This document shows positions 7,854 to 17,495 of a DNA stretch of 64,000 bases, one piece after another. Made by a program: the position numbers and the translations under genes. The notes below the pieces were generated by a model. The model was not told the origin of the DNA. It worked only from the letters and a program-made list of their open reading frames with translations, and did no database searches. Source of the DNA: CANHVK01 sp044232905 (lineage in GTDB: Bacteria > Bacteroidota > Bacteroidia > Flavobacteriales_D > Crocinitomicaceae); NCBI GenBank assembly GCA_044232905.1, contig JBIIKZ010000005.1, positions 1 to 64,000 on the forward strand, read 5' to 3'. Position 1 is the stretch's first letter. Each line of letters begins with the position of its first letter.

Positions 7854-10040
7854 ATGATTTTTAATAAAATTTTAAACCTATCCGTATTCCTTATAGTATT
7901 GTTATCGAACTCCATCAACGCACAACAAACGCTTACCGTTGAGAAAATTTGGAAAAACTATGAATTTTCAAGAAAGGGTGTAGCCGGATTTAATGGTATG
8001 AAAGATGGTCAACATTTTACAAAACTAAATCGAGTAAAAGACAGTACTACAATTTCTATTCATTCCTATAAAAATTATCAGGGAGCAGGAAACACCCTTG
8101 TTGCAGCGAAAGATTTAGTGTATAATGGAAAATTACTTCCAATTGACAGCTATGAATTTAATGCAGATGAGACGCTAATATTGATAACAACAGAAACTAC
8201 ACCTATTTATAGAAGAAGTTTTACTGCTAATTATTTCATTTTTGACTTTAAAACAAAAAAAATAAGTCCATTAGACGAAACCAAAACAGGGGCTACATTG
8301 GCACAATTTTCTCCAAACGGCAAAAAGGTAGCATTTGTTTATCAAAACAACCTATACGTTAAAGATTTAGAAAATAATATAACTCTTGCGATTTCTAAGG
8401 ATGGTATACTAAATGAAATCATAAATGGTACGACCGATTGGGTTTACGAGGAAGAATTTGCTATAACTAAAGGATTCGAATGGTCTTTTGATAGTAAGAA
8501 AATTGCATATTTACGTTTCGACGAAAGTCAAGTAAAAGAATATAATATCGATTATTTCAAAGGAAAACTGTATCCTGAAAAATGGGCCTATAAATACCCA
8601 AAAGCTGGAGAAGACAACTCAAAAGTTACTGCGTATATTTTTGATTTACCTACTAATAAAACACAATTAATCCCATTAGCTAATTACGAATACATCCCAA
8701 GATTAAATTGGTCTCCTACACAAAATATATTGGTGATACAGACTTTAAACAGACATCAAAATGAATTAACATTCCATGCTGTGGATGCAAACACAATTAC
8801 AAGCAAAATATTTTTCACCGAAAAATCAGACACATACGTGGATGTAGACGAAAACAGTATGTTTATACTTCCAAATGGAAAAGAATTAATTCGTACAAGT
8901 GAAATCTCTGGTTTTAAACACATTTACAGATTAAACTTTAATGGTACACAAACCGCTTTAACTACTGGCAATTGGGATGTTATTGAACTATATGGTATCG
9001 ATAATAAAGCAACTACTGTTTATTTTGCATCTGCAGAAAAAGGAGCAATACATCAAGGTGTATATCAAATTGGAATTAACGGAAAAAACAAATTTCCTTT
9101 AAGTAATGAAACTGGTCACAATGTCGCGCAATTCACGCCAGGTATGCAGTATTTCGTTTTGGATAGATCCGATGTAAACACTCCGAATAGTTATGAACTT
9201 AGATCAGAAACTGGAAAGGTATTAGGATTATTAGAGGATAATTCCGCACTAAAAGAACGACTAAAAAACTATACTTTAACACATAAAGAATTTTTGGAAT
9301 TTACTGGTCCAGCAGGAAAATTGAACGGATGGATGATGAAGCCCGTAAGTTTTGATTCTACTAAAAAATATCCTGTTTACATAAATATATATGGTGGTCC
9401 TGGTCAAAACACCGTACTTAACCAGTGGGGAGGGAACGATTATATGTACCATCAATTACTTACACAAAATGGTTATATTGTAGTAAGCGTTGATCCTCGA
9501 GGGACACAATTTCGTGGTGTAGCTCACAAAAAAGCTACCTACTTAAATATGGGTAAATTAGAATTAGAAGATTTTATAGCTACGGCTTCAGAATTAGGAA
9601 AACTAAATTACGTAGATAAAAATCGCATTGGTATCCAAGGATGGAGTTATGGAGGGTTTATGACATCGCTTGCTATGACAAAAGGTGCTCCAACATTTAA
9701 AATGGGAATAGCTGTAGCTCCTGTGACAAATTGGAAATATTACGACAATATTTACACGGAACGTTTTATGCGAACTCCAGCTGAAAATATGGCGGGTTAT
9801 GAAGATAATTCACCAATCAAATATGCTAAAAATTTAAAAGGTAACTATTTGTTAGTGCATGGAACAGCAGATGATAACGTTCATTATCAAAATGCATTAG
9901 AATTAATAAATAGTTTAGTTCAATCGGATATACAATTTGATCAATTTACCTATCCTAATAAAAATCATGGAATTTATGGTGGTAATACGAGAAACCATTT
10001 ATATAGCCTATTATTAGCATACACCTTAAAGAATTTATAA
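7854..10040 (+). CDS. S9B family dipeptidyl-peptidase IV-like serine peptidase
   Basis: A 728-residue protein with a signal peptide (hydrophobic residues ~7-22 ending INAQ), so probably periplasmic or outer-membrane associated. An eight-bladed-propeller DPP-IV N-terminal domain spans roughly residues 90-460 and includes the substrate-amine motif region DWVYEEEF. The alpha/beta hydrolase domain carries GWSYGG with nucleophile Ser598, GTADDNVH with the catalytic Asp at ~673-674, and NHGIYGG with His705. Members release Xaa-Pro or Xaa-Ala dipeptides from peptides. It is transcribed alone from a promoter overlapped by a perfect palindrome, and a long perfect hairpin covers its 3' end. Confidence 0.9.
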   Translation: MIFNKILNLSVFLIVLLSNSINAQQTLTVEKIWKNYEFSRKGVAGFNGMKDGQHFTKLNRVKDSTTISIHSYKNYQGAGNTLVAAKDLVYNGKLLPIDSYEFNADETLILITTETTPIYRRSFTANYFIFDFKTKKISPLDETKTGATLAQFSPNGKKVAFVYQNNLYVKDLENNITLAISKDGILNEIINGTTDWVYEEEFAITKGFEWSFDSKKIAYLRFDESQVKEYNIDYFKGKLYPEKWAYKYPKAGEDNSKVTAYIFDLPTNKTQLIPLANYEYIPRLNWSPTQNILVIQTLNRHQNELTFHAVDANTITSKIFFTEKSDTYVDVDENSMFILPNGKELIRTSEISGFKHIYRLNFNGTQTALTTGNWDVIELYGIDNKATTVYFASAEKGAIHQGVYQIGINGKNKFPLSNETGHNVAQFTPGMQYFVLDRSDVNTPNSYELRSETGKVLGLLEDNSALKERLKNYTLTHKEFLEFTGPAGKLNGWMMKPVSFDSTKKYPVYINIYGGPGQNTVLNQWGGNDYMYHQLLTQNGYIVVSVDPRGTQFRGVAHKKATYLNMGKLELEDFIATASELGKLNYVDKNRIGIQGWSYGGFMTSLAMTKGAPTFKMGIAVAPVTNWKYYDNIYTERFMRTPAENMAGYEDNSPIKYAKNLKGNYLLVHGTADDNVHYQNALELINSLVQSDIQFDQFTYPNKNHGIYGGNTRNHLYSLLLAYTLKNL

Positions 10041-10070
10041 CAAAGGAACCTCTTCCTTTGTTATAAATTC
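10031..10070. terminator. Perfect 18-bp hairpin at the end of the peptidase gene
   Basis: The arms 10031-10048 and 10053-10070 are exact reverse complements around a CCTC loop. The left arm includes the stop codon at 10038-10040. There is no T-run after it, so it may stabilise the mRNA 3' end rather than act as a classic intrinsic terminator. Confidence 0.55.
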
Positions 10071-10225
10071 GTGTTATAAGCTGTGATTTATATTTCTTGC
10101 ATGGCTACTTAAAGCATATATTAATGAATTTTCCACGGAATAATATTTTATAAATCTTATTCAAAAAAAGTAGCGGATTACATTATTGTTTATTAATTTA
10201 GTTGCGTTATAAAAAATATGACTTT

Positions 10226-11512
10226 ATGAGCGAAACAGCTAAAATTGAATTAGGAGGAACAACGTATGAGTTCCCAGTAATAGAAGGAACAGAAAACGAA
10301 AAAGCAATTGACATTAGCAACTTACGTGCTGCTACAGGATATGTAACACTAGATACTGGTTACAAAAATACAGGTGCAACGACTAGTGCTATCACATTTT
10401 TAGATGGTGAGGAAGGTATTCTAAAATATAGAGGTTATCCTATTGAAGAATTAGCAGAAAAAGCAACATTTATTGAAGTTGCATATTTATTGATTTACGG
10501 AAATTTACCAACCGTGAATGAATTAGAAACTTTCCGTTCAAATATTACAAAACATACATTGGTTCATGAGGACATGAAACAATTCTTTGAAGCATATCCA
10601 GCGAAAGCGCATCCAATGGGAGTTCTTTCTTCTATGGTATGTTCTCTTTCTACATTCTATCCTGAATCACTAGATCCTAACAGAAGTCCACAAGCAAAAG
10701 ACTTGACAATTTTGCGTTTACTAGCAAAATTACCGACTTTAGCTGCTTGGGCATATAAGAATTCTACGCGTCATCCATTCATGTATCCAAAAAATGAATT
10801 TGACTATTGTAAAAACTTCTTGTACATGATGTTTGCAATGCCAACAGAAGAATTTAAAGTAGATCCTGTTGTTGTGGATGCATTAAACAAATTATTTATT
10901 TTACATGCTGACCACGAGCAAAACTGTTCTACATCTACAGTTCGTATCGTAGGTTCATCACAAGCAAATTTATACGCTTCGATCTCTGCCGGTATTTCTG
11001 CACTTTGGGGTCCACTTCACGGAGGTGCAAACCAAGAAGTAATAGAAATGTTAGAAAAAATTCACGCAGATGGTGGAGATGTAGATAAATGGGTGTTAAA
11101 AGCAAAAGATAAAGAAGATTCTTTCCGTTTGATGGGATTTGGTCATAGAGTTTACAAAAACTTTGACCCACGTGCGAAAATCATTAAAAAAGCATGTGAT
11201 GATATCTTAACAAAATTAGGAGTAAACGACCCATTATTAGCAATTGCTAAAAAGTTAGAACAAGTAGCTTTAGAAGATGAGTACTTCAAATCAAGAAACT
11301 TGTATCCAAACGTAGACTTCTATTCTGGAATCATTTACAAAGCTTTAGGCATACCAACTGAGATGTTTACAGTAATGTTTGCTATTGGTCGTCTTCCAGG
11401 ATGGATTGCACAATGGAAAGAAATGACTGAAAACAAAGAACCAATCGGAAGACCAAGACAAATTTATACTGGAGAAGTATTACGTCAATACGTTCCGATT
11501 GAAAAAAGATAA
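10226..11512 (+). CDS. gltA: Citrate synthase
   Basis: A 428-residue enzyme that condenses oxaloacetate and acetyl-CoA, the first step of the TCA cycle. Recognisable features include FLDGEEGILKYRGYPIEELAE, the active-site region LHADHEQNCSTSTVR, WGPLHGGANQEV, MGFGHRVYKNFDPRA (catalytic His and CoA loop) and the C-terminal RPRQIYTGE. It is the Gram-negative type I hexameric form by length and N-terminal domain. I prefer the ATG at 10226 (MSETAKIELGG) over the TTG at 10202, because the N-terminus then matches the family. It is a single gene with its own terminator. Confidence 0.96.
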   Translation: MSETAKIELGGTTYEFPVIEGTENEKAIDISNLRAATGYVTLDTGYKNTGATTSAITFLDGEEGILKYRGYPIEELAEKATFIEVAYLLIYGNLPTVNELETFRSNITKHTLVHEDMKQFFEAYPAKAHPMGVLSSMVCSLSTFYPESLDPNRSPQAKDLTILRLLAKLPTLAAWAYKNSTRHPFMYPKNEFDYCKNFLYMMFAMPTEEFKVDPVVVDALNKLFILHADHEQNCSTSTVRIVGSSQANLYASISAGISALWGPLHGGANQEVIEMLEKIHADGGDVDKWVLKAKDKEDSFRLMGFGHRVYKNFDPRAKIIKKACDDILTKLGVNDPLLAIAKKLEQVALEDEYFKSRNLYPNVDFYSGIIYKALGIPTEMFTVMFAIGRLPGWIAQWKEMTENKEPIGRPRQIYTGEVLRQYVPIEKR

Positions 11513-11560
11513 GATAGAAATTATGATTTATGGATTATAAATGATGAATTTATACACAAT

Positions 11561-11589
11561 AAAAAAACCACCCATAAGGTGGTTTTTTT
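11561..11589. terminator. Intrinsic terminator after citrate synthase
   Basis: The stem CCACC (11568-11572) pairs with GGTGG (11578-11582), extended by A7/T7 tracts on both sides. It works in either direction and lies between the convergent gltA and rRNA methyltransferase genes. Confidence 0.85.
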
Positions 11590-11632
11590 GTTTCAATCAT
11601 ATATAGTAGAGAAACAATACATTGCTTCTTTC

Positions 11633-12793
11633 CTATATATTTTCTCGCTGTAATACGTCTTTTCGGAAACCATCAAAAATGGTATATTGACGGTAACTAC
11701 ATTCTAAATCACCATTATATAATTTCACTTTAGAATCTGGTTTTAAACCAACATGTTTAAGCGCGTCTTCATTTGCTGAAATAACCCAACAAGAATACCC
11801 CTTTAACTCGTTCTTAAACCAATCTCCAAGTTCCGCATACATTTCTTCGATATTCTCACCAATTCGCATACCATATGGAGGATTACAAATTAACGTTCCT
11901 TTATCCGCAGGCTTCTTCACCTCATTAAAAGGAGAAGTGGTAATTGTTACATTTCTGGAAATCGGCAAACCTCTTAAGTTACGTTTTGCCATTAATACCA
12001 TATCGGAATCAATATCTGATCCAATGATAGGAAAATCAAATTCGGCTGCGCGTTTATTTGCTTTGTGGTAAATCCCTTCCCAAAGTCCTTCATTAAAGTT
12101 TTTGAAGTTTTTAAACGCATAATGTACACGCTCAATATTAGAAGGGATGTTAGCCGCAAGTAATGCTGCTTCAATTAAAATAGTACCCGAACCACAAAAA
12201 GGATCCATAAATGCAGATTTTCTATCCCATCCAGATAAACGAATTAATCCAGCAGCAACTACTTCATTCATTGGAGCCTCTCCTACTTCAAAGCGATATC
12301 CACGATGAAATAATGGTGCACCACTAGTATTCAATGACAAGGTTACAAAATCTTCTTTAATGTATAAATCAAATACTACTTGTGGTGATTTTAAACTTAC
12401 ATCTGGTCTATCCCCTGTTTTATCTCTAAAAACATCAACTATTGCATCTTTTAACAATAAATAAGGATATTGTGTGTGTGAAAAAATTTTCGATTGAACA
12501 GCCCCACGAACCGCAAATGTTTTATCGCTTGTAAAATAAGTAGTCCAATCAATTTTCATTGCTTGTTTATACAAATCCTTTTCTTCTCGAATTTTGAATG
12601 TTTTTAACTCTACCAATACACAAATCGCACAACGTACATGTAAATTCAAGAAATAAACGTCTTCCCAAGTTCCCATTAATTGAACCGCACGATTTAATTG
12701 TTCCGTTTGTTTATACCCTAATTCTTCTAATTCTTCTTTTAATACTTTTTCTAATCCAAAGATTGTTTTTAAGGTTATTTTGATATTCTCCAT
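11633..12793 (-). CDS. THUMP-domain rRNA (guanine-N2) methyltransferase, RlmL/YcbY N-terminal type
   Basis: A 386-residue, SAM-dependent class I methyltransferase. The N-terminus (GLEKVLKEELEELG and the following ~150 residues) is a ferredoxin-like/THUMP RNA-binding region. The catalytic domain has MDPFCGSGTILIEAALLA for SAM binding and LICNPPYGMRIG, the NPPY motif of N2-guanine or N6-adenine methylation. This arrangement matches the RlmL family, which makes m2G2445 in 23S rRNA in Escherichia coli. The protein lacks the second methyltransferase module (RlmK) of the enterobacterial fusion, as is usual outside that group. It is divergent from the patatin gene. Confidence 0.88.
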   Translation of the reverse strand: MENIKITLKTIFGLEKVLKEELEELGYKQTEQLNRAVQLMGTWEDVYFLNLHVRCAICVLVELKTFKIREEKDLYKQAMKIDWTTYFTSDKTFAVRGAVQSKIFSHTQYPYLLLKDAIVDVFRDKTGDRPDVSLKSPQVVFDLYIKEDFVTLSLNTSGAPLFHRGYRFEVGEAPMNEVVAAGLIRLSGWDRKSAFMDPFCGSGTILIEAALLAANIPSNIERVHYAFKNFKNFNEGLWEGIYHKANKRAAEFDFPIIGSDIDSDMVLMAKRNLRGLPISRNVTITTSPFNEVKKPADKGTLICNPPYGMRIGENIEEMYAELGDWFKNELKGYSCWVISANEDALKHVGLKPDSKVKLYNGDLECSYRQYTIFDGFRKDVLQRENI

Positions 12794-12908
12794 AGTGTTT
12801 AAAAATCATTTGATTGAATTCCAAATTGATAGAAATTCATGCGTAAAGATACAATCTAAAATATGTCAAACACCTAAATTTGATGTATTTTTACGAAAAA
12901 GTAAAAGA

Positions 12909-15185
12909 TTGAAACGCTATATATTACTTATTCCTATTTTATTTTTCGTATGTTTTAACACACATGCGCAAAAGGTTGGTTTGGTCTTAAGTGGTGGCGG
13001 CGCAACCGGTTTTGCACACATCGGTGTTATAAAAGCGCTGGAAGAAAACCAAATACCAATCGACTATATTTCAGGAACTTCTTCAGGTGCACTTATAGGT
13101 GCTTTATATGCGATTGGTTATACTCCTGCGGAAATTGAAGCGTATGTTTTGAGTGAACGTTTTCAACTTTTAGTAAAAGGGGAATTAGAGCAAAAAGATC
13201 GATTTTACTTCCAAGAAGATAACTTTAATAGTGATTTGTTAAACATTTCATTTGCAGTGGATAGTATTTACAAACGTTTTTTTCCGACAAAATTTATCAA
13301 TTCTACCTATTTGGATTATGAAATGATGCGGATTTTCGGAACTGCTAGTGAAAGTGTTACTAATGATTTTTCTAAACTAATGGTTCCATTTAATTGTGTA
13401 GCTTCTGATATTACCCACAAAAAAAGTGTTTTATTTACCAGTGGAAAACTTAATCAAGTAGTTCGTGCATCGATTACTTTCCCGTTTTTTATACATCCGA
13501 TTAAGATAGATGAGAATTTACTATTTGATGGCGGTTTATACAATAACTTCCCTGCAGATATTATGCATTCAAACTTTAAACCGGATTATATTATTGGATC
13601 CAATGTTTCTTCCAACTATAAAGCTGCAGAAGAAAACGATGTAATAAGTCAGGTAATAAACATGATGGTTAGCCATACAAACTTTACGCTACCTACTGAA
13701 AATGGAGTTTTAATTCAACCAAAAACAGATGTTACCACTTTTGAATTTGAAGAAATTTCGGATGCCATCGATGCAGGATATAAAAGTACTATTTTAGTAA
13801 TCGATTCTATTAGAAAAAAAGTACACCGTCAAACAAATCTAACTGAATTAGCAACAATTCGTAAAAATTTCAAATCTAAAATACCTGCTTTTACCATCAG
13901 TTCTGTCTCTACTAATTCAGGCGATGAAAAAGCAAATCGATTCATACAAAAAAGTATTTTACCGCGTAATAAAAAAATCGATAGTGTTGAATTTGCTAAA
14001 AACTACTTTCGACTAACCGCTAATCCTGCAATCAACTTTACCTATCCAATATTAATTCTTAAAAAAGACTCTACCTATCATTTAGATTTATTAGCCCGAA
14101 AATCAAAAGAAATTGAATTAGAAGTTGGCGGACTTTTTTCCTCTAGAAGTATTAATACGGGTTATTTAGGATTAAGTTATCAAACGTTAAAAAACCAGCT
14201 ACTAACGTTGAAAATGAATACTTATTTTGGAAAGTTTTACGGCTCTCTCAAATTACAAGCAGACCTTCAATTACCTACAAAAACACCCATTACCTTGAGT
14301 GCGTATTATGTCCTCAATCGGTGGGACTATTTTAGAAGTTTAACTAGCTTTTTCGAACAAGTAAAACCTTCTTTTTTGGTACAAAACGAAATATATGAAG
14401 GATTTAAATTAAAACATTCTGTTGGTAATCAAACAAATAGCACCTTCGAAATTCGCTTATTTAAAACTACCGATGAGTATTACCAAACGGATAAATTCAC
14501 CAATAAAGACACGACAGATTTCACCTCTTTTAAAGGGTTTAATCTACGCTGGAATATTGAATACAATACCTTAAATCGCAAGCAATTTGCAAATAAAGGA
14601 AAATTGTTTTCTTTCAAATTCAAATATGTAAATGGAAATGAGGATAGCGAATCTGGTTCTACTTCCATCGTAAAATATTCCATACAAAAAAAGCATACAT
14701 GGATTAGTATACAACCTGAATTACAATGGTACTTTTTTGAAAAATCACGTTTAAACATTGGGATACATCTAAAATCTACATTTAGCTCTCAAACATTATT
14801 CTCCAATTATACCGCCTCGATCTTGAGTATGAACGATTTTTCTCCATTCCCGGATTGTCAGACCATTTTTTTACCAGAATATCGTTCTCCACAGTTTATA
14901 GGGATTGGAACAAACTTTGTGTTTTCTTTACATAAATCCATCGATTTGAGAGTTGACTCCTATTTATACCAACCATTCAAAGAAATTACAAAAACTAATT
15001 TATTAATGGGCGATTTCGATACGCCAACTTTACTTTCAGAATATTTAATTTCCTCCTCAATGATTTATCACAGTCCAATTGGTCCAATTCGCTTGGCTAC
15101 CAATTATTTTCCAAAACAAAAAAATCCATTTTTCATTCAATTTAGTTACGGATACTTAATATTCAATGAGCGAGCAATTAGATAA
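12909..15185 (+). CDS. Patatin-like phospholipase with outer-membrane beta-barrel
   Basis: From the TTG at 12909 the protein is 758 residues and starts with a clean signal peptide (MKRYILLIPILFFVCFNTHA then Gln). The frame is open further upstream to 12780 but has no better start. The patatin domain has the oxyanion loop SGGGATGFAHIG, GTSSG with nucleophile Ser58, and DGG with Asp207. Residues ~300-370 form a linker/POTRA-like part. The rest is beta-strand-rich and ends in a strand with a terminal aromatic-containing segment, consistent with a surface-antigen barrel of the PlpD type. These type V autotransporter-like proteins place a lipase domain at the outer membrane. The catalytic residues are intact; the substrate is not known. 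Confidence 0.85.
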   Translation: MKRYILLIPILFFVCFNTHAQKVGLVLSGGGATGFAHIGVIKALEENQIPIDYISGTSSGALIGALYAIGYTPAEIEAYVLSERFQLLVKGELEQKDRFYFQEDNFNSDLLNISFAVDSIYKRFFPTKFINSTYLDYEMMRIFGTASESVTNDFSKLMVPFNCVASDITHKKSVLFTSGKLNQVVRASITFPFFIHPIKIDENLLFDGGLYNNFPADIMHSNFKPDYIIGSNVSSNYKAAEENDVISQVINMMVSHTNFTLPTENGVLIQPKTDVTTFEFEEISDAIDAGYKSTILVIDSIRKKVHRQTNLTELATIRKNFKSKIPAFTISSVSTNSGDEKANRFIQKSILPRNKKIDSVEFAKNYFRLTANPAINFTYPILILKKDSTYHLDLLARKSKEIELEVGGLFSSRSINTGYLGLSYQTLKNQLLTLKMNTYFGKFYGSLKLQADLQLPTKTPITLSAYYVLNRWDYFRSLTSFFEQVKPSFLVQNEIYEGFKLKHSVGNQTNSTFEIRLFKTTDEYYQTDKFTNKDTTDFTSFKGFNLRWNIEYNTLNRKQFANKGKLFSFKFKYVNGNEDSESGSTSIVKYSIQKKHTWISIQPELQWYFFEKSRLNIGIHLKSTFSSQTLFSNYTASILSMNDFSPFPDCQTIFLPEYRSPQFIGIGTNFVFSLHKSIDLRVDSYLYQPFKEITKTNLLMGDFDTPTLLSEYLISSSMIYHSPIGPIRLATNYFPKQKNPFFIQFSYGYLIFNERAIR

Positions 15186-15282
15186 CTTTACTATTTTTGT
15201 TTTACAAACAAAAGACATCAAATCTAAAGAGTAAAGACCTAAGATACATACTAACATTTACCGATTTAATTATATTAGTCTT

Positions 15283-15290
15283 TATCTTTG
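15283..15290 (+). promoter_or_regulatory. -7 promoter box for the VOC gene
   Basis: TATCTTTG fits TAnnTTTG exactly and lies 27 bases before the ATG at 15318. It supports that start over the in-frame codon at 15288, which would lie inside the box. Confidence 0.5.
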
Positions 15291-15317
15291 TTTATTGGTT
15301 TATTAATCTACAACTGC

Positions 15318-16385
15318 ATGGAAAAAATTATTTGTGGAATACAGCAAATGGGTATTGGAGTTCCAAATGTCGATGCAATTTGGGAATGGTACCGTAAATT
15401 CTTTGGAATGGACATTAAGGTTTTTGAAGAAGCTGCACCTGCTAAACCAATGATTAATTACACAGGTGGCGTTGTTCAAACCCGAACAGCAACACTCGCC
15501 ATGAATTTAGAAGGAGGTGGTGGATTTGAGATTTGGCAATTTACTTCTCGTAATACTGAAAAAGCAAGTTTTGAAATTCAATTAGGGGATTATGGAATTT
15601 TTGCTTGTAAAGTAAAATCAAAAGATATCCGTTCAACATATAATTATTTCGCTATAAATGGCGCAAATCTTGTAAGTAAGTTAGAACAAACACCTGAAGG
15701 TAAATTACATTTCTTGGTACGCGACCCAAATGACAATTTATTTGAAGTTGTAGAAGGATTGGATTGGTTTATTGATACGAAATTCCCTTCCAAAACAGGT
15801 GGAGTTAGTGGTGCAGTTATAGGTGTGAGCAATATTGAAAACGCACTTAAACTCTATAAAGACCTATTAGGATATACAGAAATCGTATACGATGAAAAAC
15901 GTTCCTTCAAAGCATACCAGGATATAGCGGGTGGAAAAGGGGTTGTAAGACGCGTATTATTACGCCATCCCGAACCAAGAAAAGGTCCTTTTGCACAATT
16001 ATTAGGATCCAGTGAAATTGAATTGATTCAAGCAATTGACAGAAAAGATTGTAAAAAAATATTTGAAAATCGCTTCTGGGGAGATTGGGGATTCATTCAT
16101 TTATGTTTTGACATTCAACGTATTGACGCATTAAAAAAAGAATGCATCGAAGCTGGCTTTCCATTTACAGTAGATACGGGAGAAACATTTGATATGGGAG
16201 AAGCTGGTGGTCGTTTTAGTTATATTGAAGACCCTGATGGTACGATGATTGAATTTGTAGAAACACATAAAGTACCACTTATCAAAAAAATAGGTTGGTA
16301 TATTCACTTAAAAAATCGTAACCAAGAAAAACATTTGCCTAAATGGATGTTATCTTTCATGCGCTTTAGCAGATACAAATCATAA
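15318..16385 (+). CDS. VOC (glyoxalase/bleomycin resistance) superfamily protein, two domains
   Basis: A 355-residue soluble protein made of two vicinal-oxygen-chelate modules. The first covers about residues 1-135 (MGIGVPNVDAIWEWYRKFFGMD...RDPNDNLFEVVEG). The second covers about 155-315 (VIGVSNIENALKLYKDLLGY...YIEDPDGTMIEFVETH). Family members bind a divalent metal through His/Glu ligands on beta strands and catalyse lyase, isomerase or dioxygenase reactions. Candidate ligands are His in WGFIHLCFDI and Glu in MIEFVE. The substrate cannot be predicted. The last ~40 residues are basic and unlike the fold. The following lipoprotein gene starts only 3 bp after the stop, so they are probably co-transcribed with priA. 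Confidence 0.85.
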   Translation: MEKIICGIQQMGIGVPNVDAIWEWYRKFFGMDIKVFEEAAPAKPMINYTGGVVQTRTATLAMNLEGGGGFEIWQFTSRNTEKASFEIQLGDYGIFACKVKSKDIRSTYNYFAINGANLVSKLEQTPEGKLHFLVRDPNDNLFEVVEGLDWFIDTKFPSKTGGVSGAVIGVSNIENALKLYKDLLGYTEIVYDEKRSFKAYQDIAGGKGVVRRVLLRHPEPRKGPFAQLLGSSEIELIQAIDRKDCKKIFENRFWGDWGFIHLCFDIQRIDALKKECIEAGFPFTVDTGETFDMGEAGGRFSYIEDPDGTMIEFVETHKVPLIKKIGWYIHLKNRNQEKHLPKWMLSFMRFSRYKS

Positions 16386-16388
16386 CCT

Positions 16389-17492
16389 ATGAAAAATACA
16401 TTTAAATTACTTTCGTTATTACTAGCCTTGCTAACTTTCTCTTCGTGTAAGGAGACAATTACTTTAACCAATGATCAAAAGGAAACTGCGGTTATTTATG
16501 GATTGATGGACCAAGCAGATACGATTCATATAATTAAAATAAATCGCGCTTTTTCTGGTACAAATAATTCTTTGGAAGTCGCTCAAATTCCAGATTCAAG
16601 TTATTTTAAAGATGTTCAAGCATATATCTATGAAATAAAAAAAGGAGACACACTCCGTAAATGGAAATTACGAGATACACTCATTGATAATAAAGAACCT
16701 GGAATTTTTTATGGCCCGCAACAAAAAGTCTATTATTTTGAAACAAGTAAAAATAATCCCTTGGTTGGTGAAAGTGGAAGAACGTACTTGTTTCACGGAA
16801 AATTTGAGAAAAATAAATTTGAAGTAACAGCATCTACCGAATTGATTTACGGAAACTCGTTGCTCTATCCTGTTTCGAATGGAACAAATTACAGTTTCGC
16901 AAATGGCACTACTGAAAATCCAGAATATTATAGTACAGGGATTAAATTTAAACCAGGAACCTCTGTAACAACAAATACCTCGCTACGCATTTCTATACGC
17001 GAATATATTGGTGATAATTTCACACTAAAATCATTTGATTGGAATGTTGGGGATATGGATGTAACACCTAATGCAACCAGCGCTGGTATTAACGCTTTAG
17101 GAACTACATTTTATCCATTAATTGTCAAAAACTGTACTAACAATTCAGCAATTACTAAAAGACAACTTGCCTCCATCGAGTTACGTGTAATGTTCGCTTC
17201 CGTTGTATTAAACGATTATATTACACTTAATAAACCAAGTTCTTCGCTTGCTCAAAATAAAATAAATTACACTAATTTAACGGCCACTAATGGCATGCGC
17301 GTTATAGGGATTTTTACTGCACGAAATTTAAAATCTGAAGTGAAATTGAGTTCGGATATTATTGGTCAAAATAAGATGCGTGCATTAGATGCACAATCCA
17401 CGAAAGAATTATGTTTAGGATCCATAACGAATAAATTAAGATTTTGTTCTGATGTACCTGCAGATATTCCAACATCCTATTTCTGTAAATAG
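16389..17492 (+). CDS. Lipoprotein, DUF4249-like
   Basis: A 367-residue protein with a lipoprotein signal peptide (MKNTFKLLSLLLALLTFSSC, lipidated Cys20). The mature part starts KETITLTNDQKETAVIYGLMDQADTIHIIKINRAF. That pattern of a beta strand naming a short 'product' of the past, with repeated beta-rich segments after it, resembles Bacteroidota DUF4249 lipoproteins, often encoded next to TonB receptors; here no such receptor is adjacent. The function is unknown and the family call is tentative. It sits 3 bp after the VOC gene and 3 bp before priA. Confidence 0.7.
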   Translation: MKNTFKLLSLLLALLTFSSCKETITLTNDQKETAVIYGLMDQADTIHIIKINRAFSGTNNSLEVAQIPDSSYFKDVQAYIYEIKKGDTLRKWKLRDTLIDNKEPGIFYGPQQKVYYFETSKNNPLVGESGRTYLFHGKFEKNKFEVTASTELIYGNSLLYPVSNGTNYSFANGTTENPEYYSTGIKFKPGTSVTTNTSLRISIREYIGDNFTLKSFDWNVGDMDVTPNATSAGINALGTTFYPLIVKNCTNNSAITKRQLASIELRVMFASVVLNDYITLNKPSSSLAQNKINYTNLTATNGMRVIGIFTARNLKSEVKLSSDIIGQNKMRALDAQSTKELCLGSITNKLRFCSDVPADIPTSYFCK

Positions 17493-17495
17493 TAT

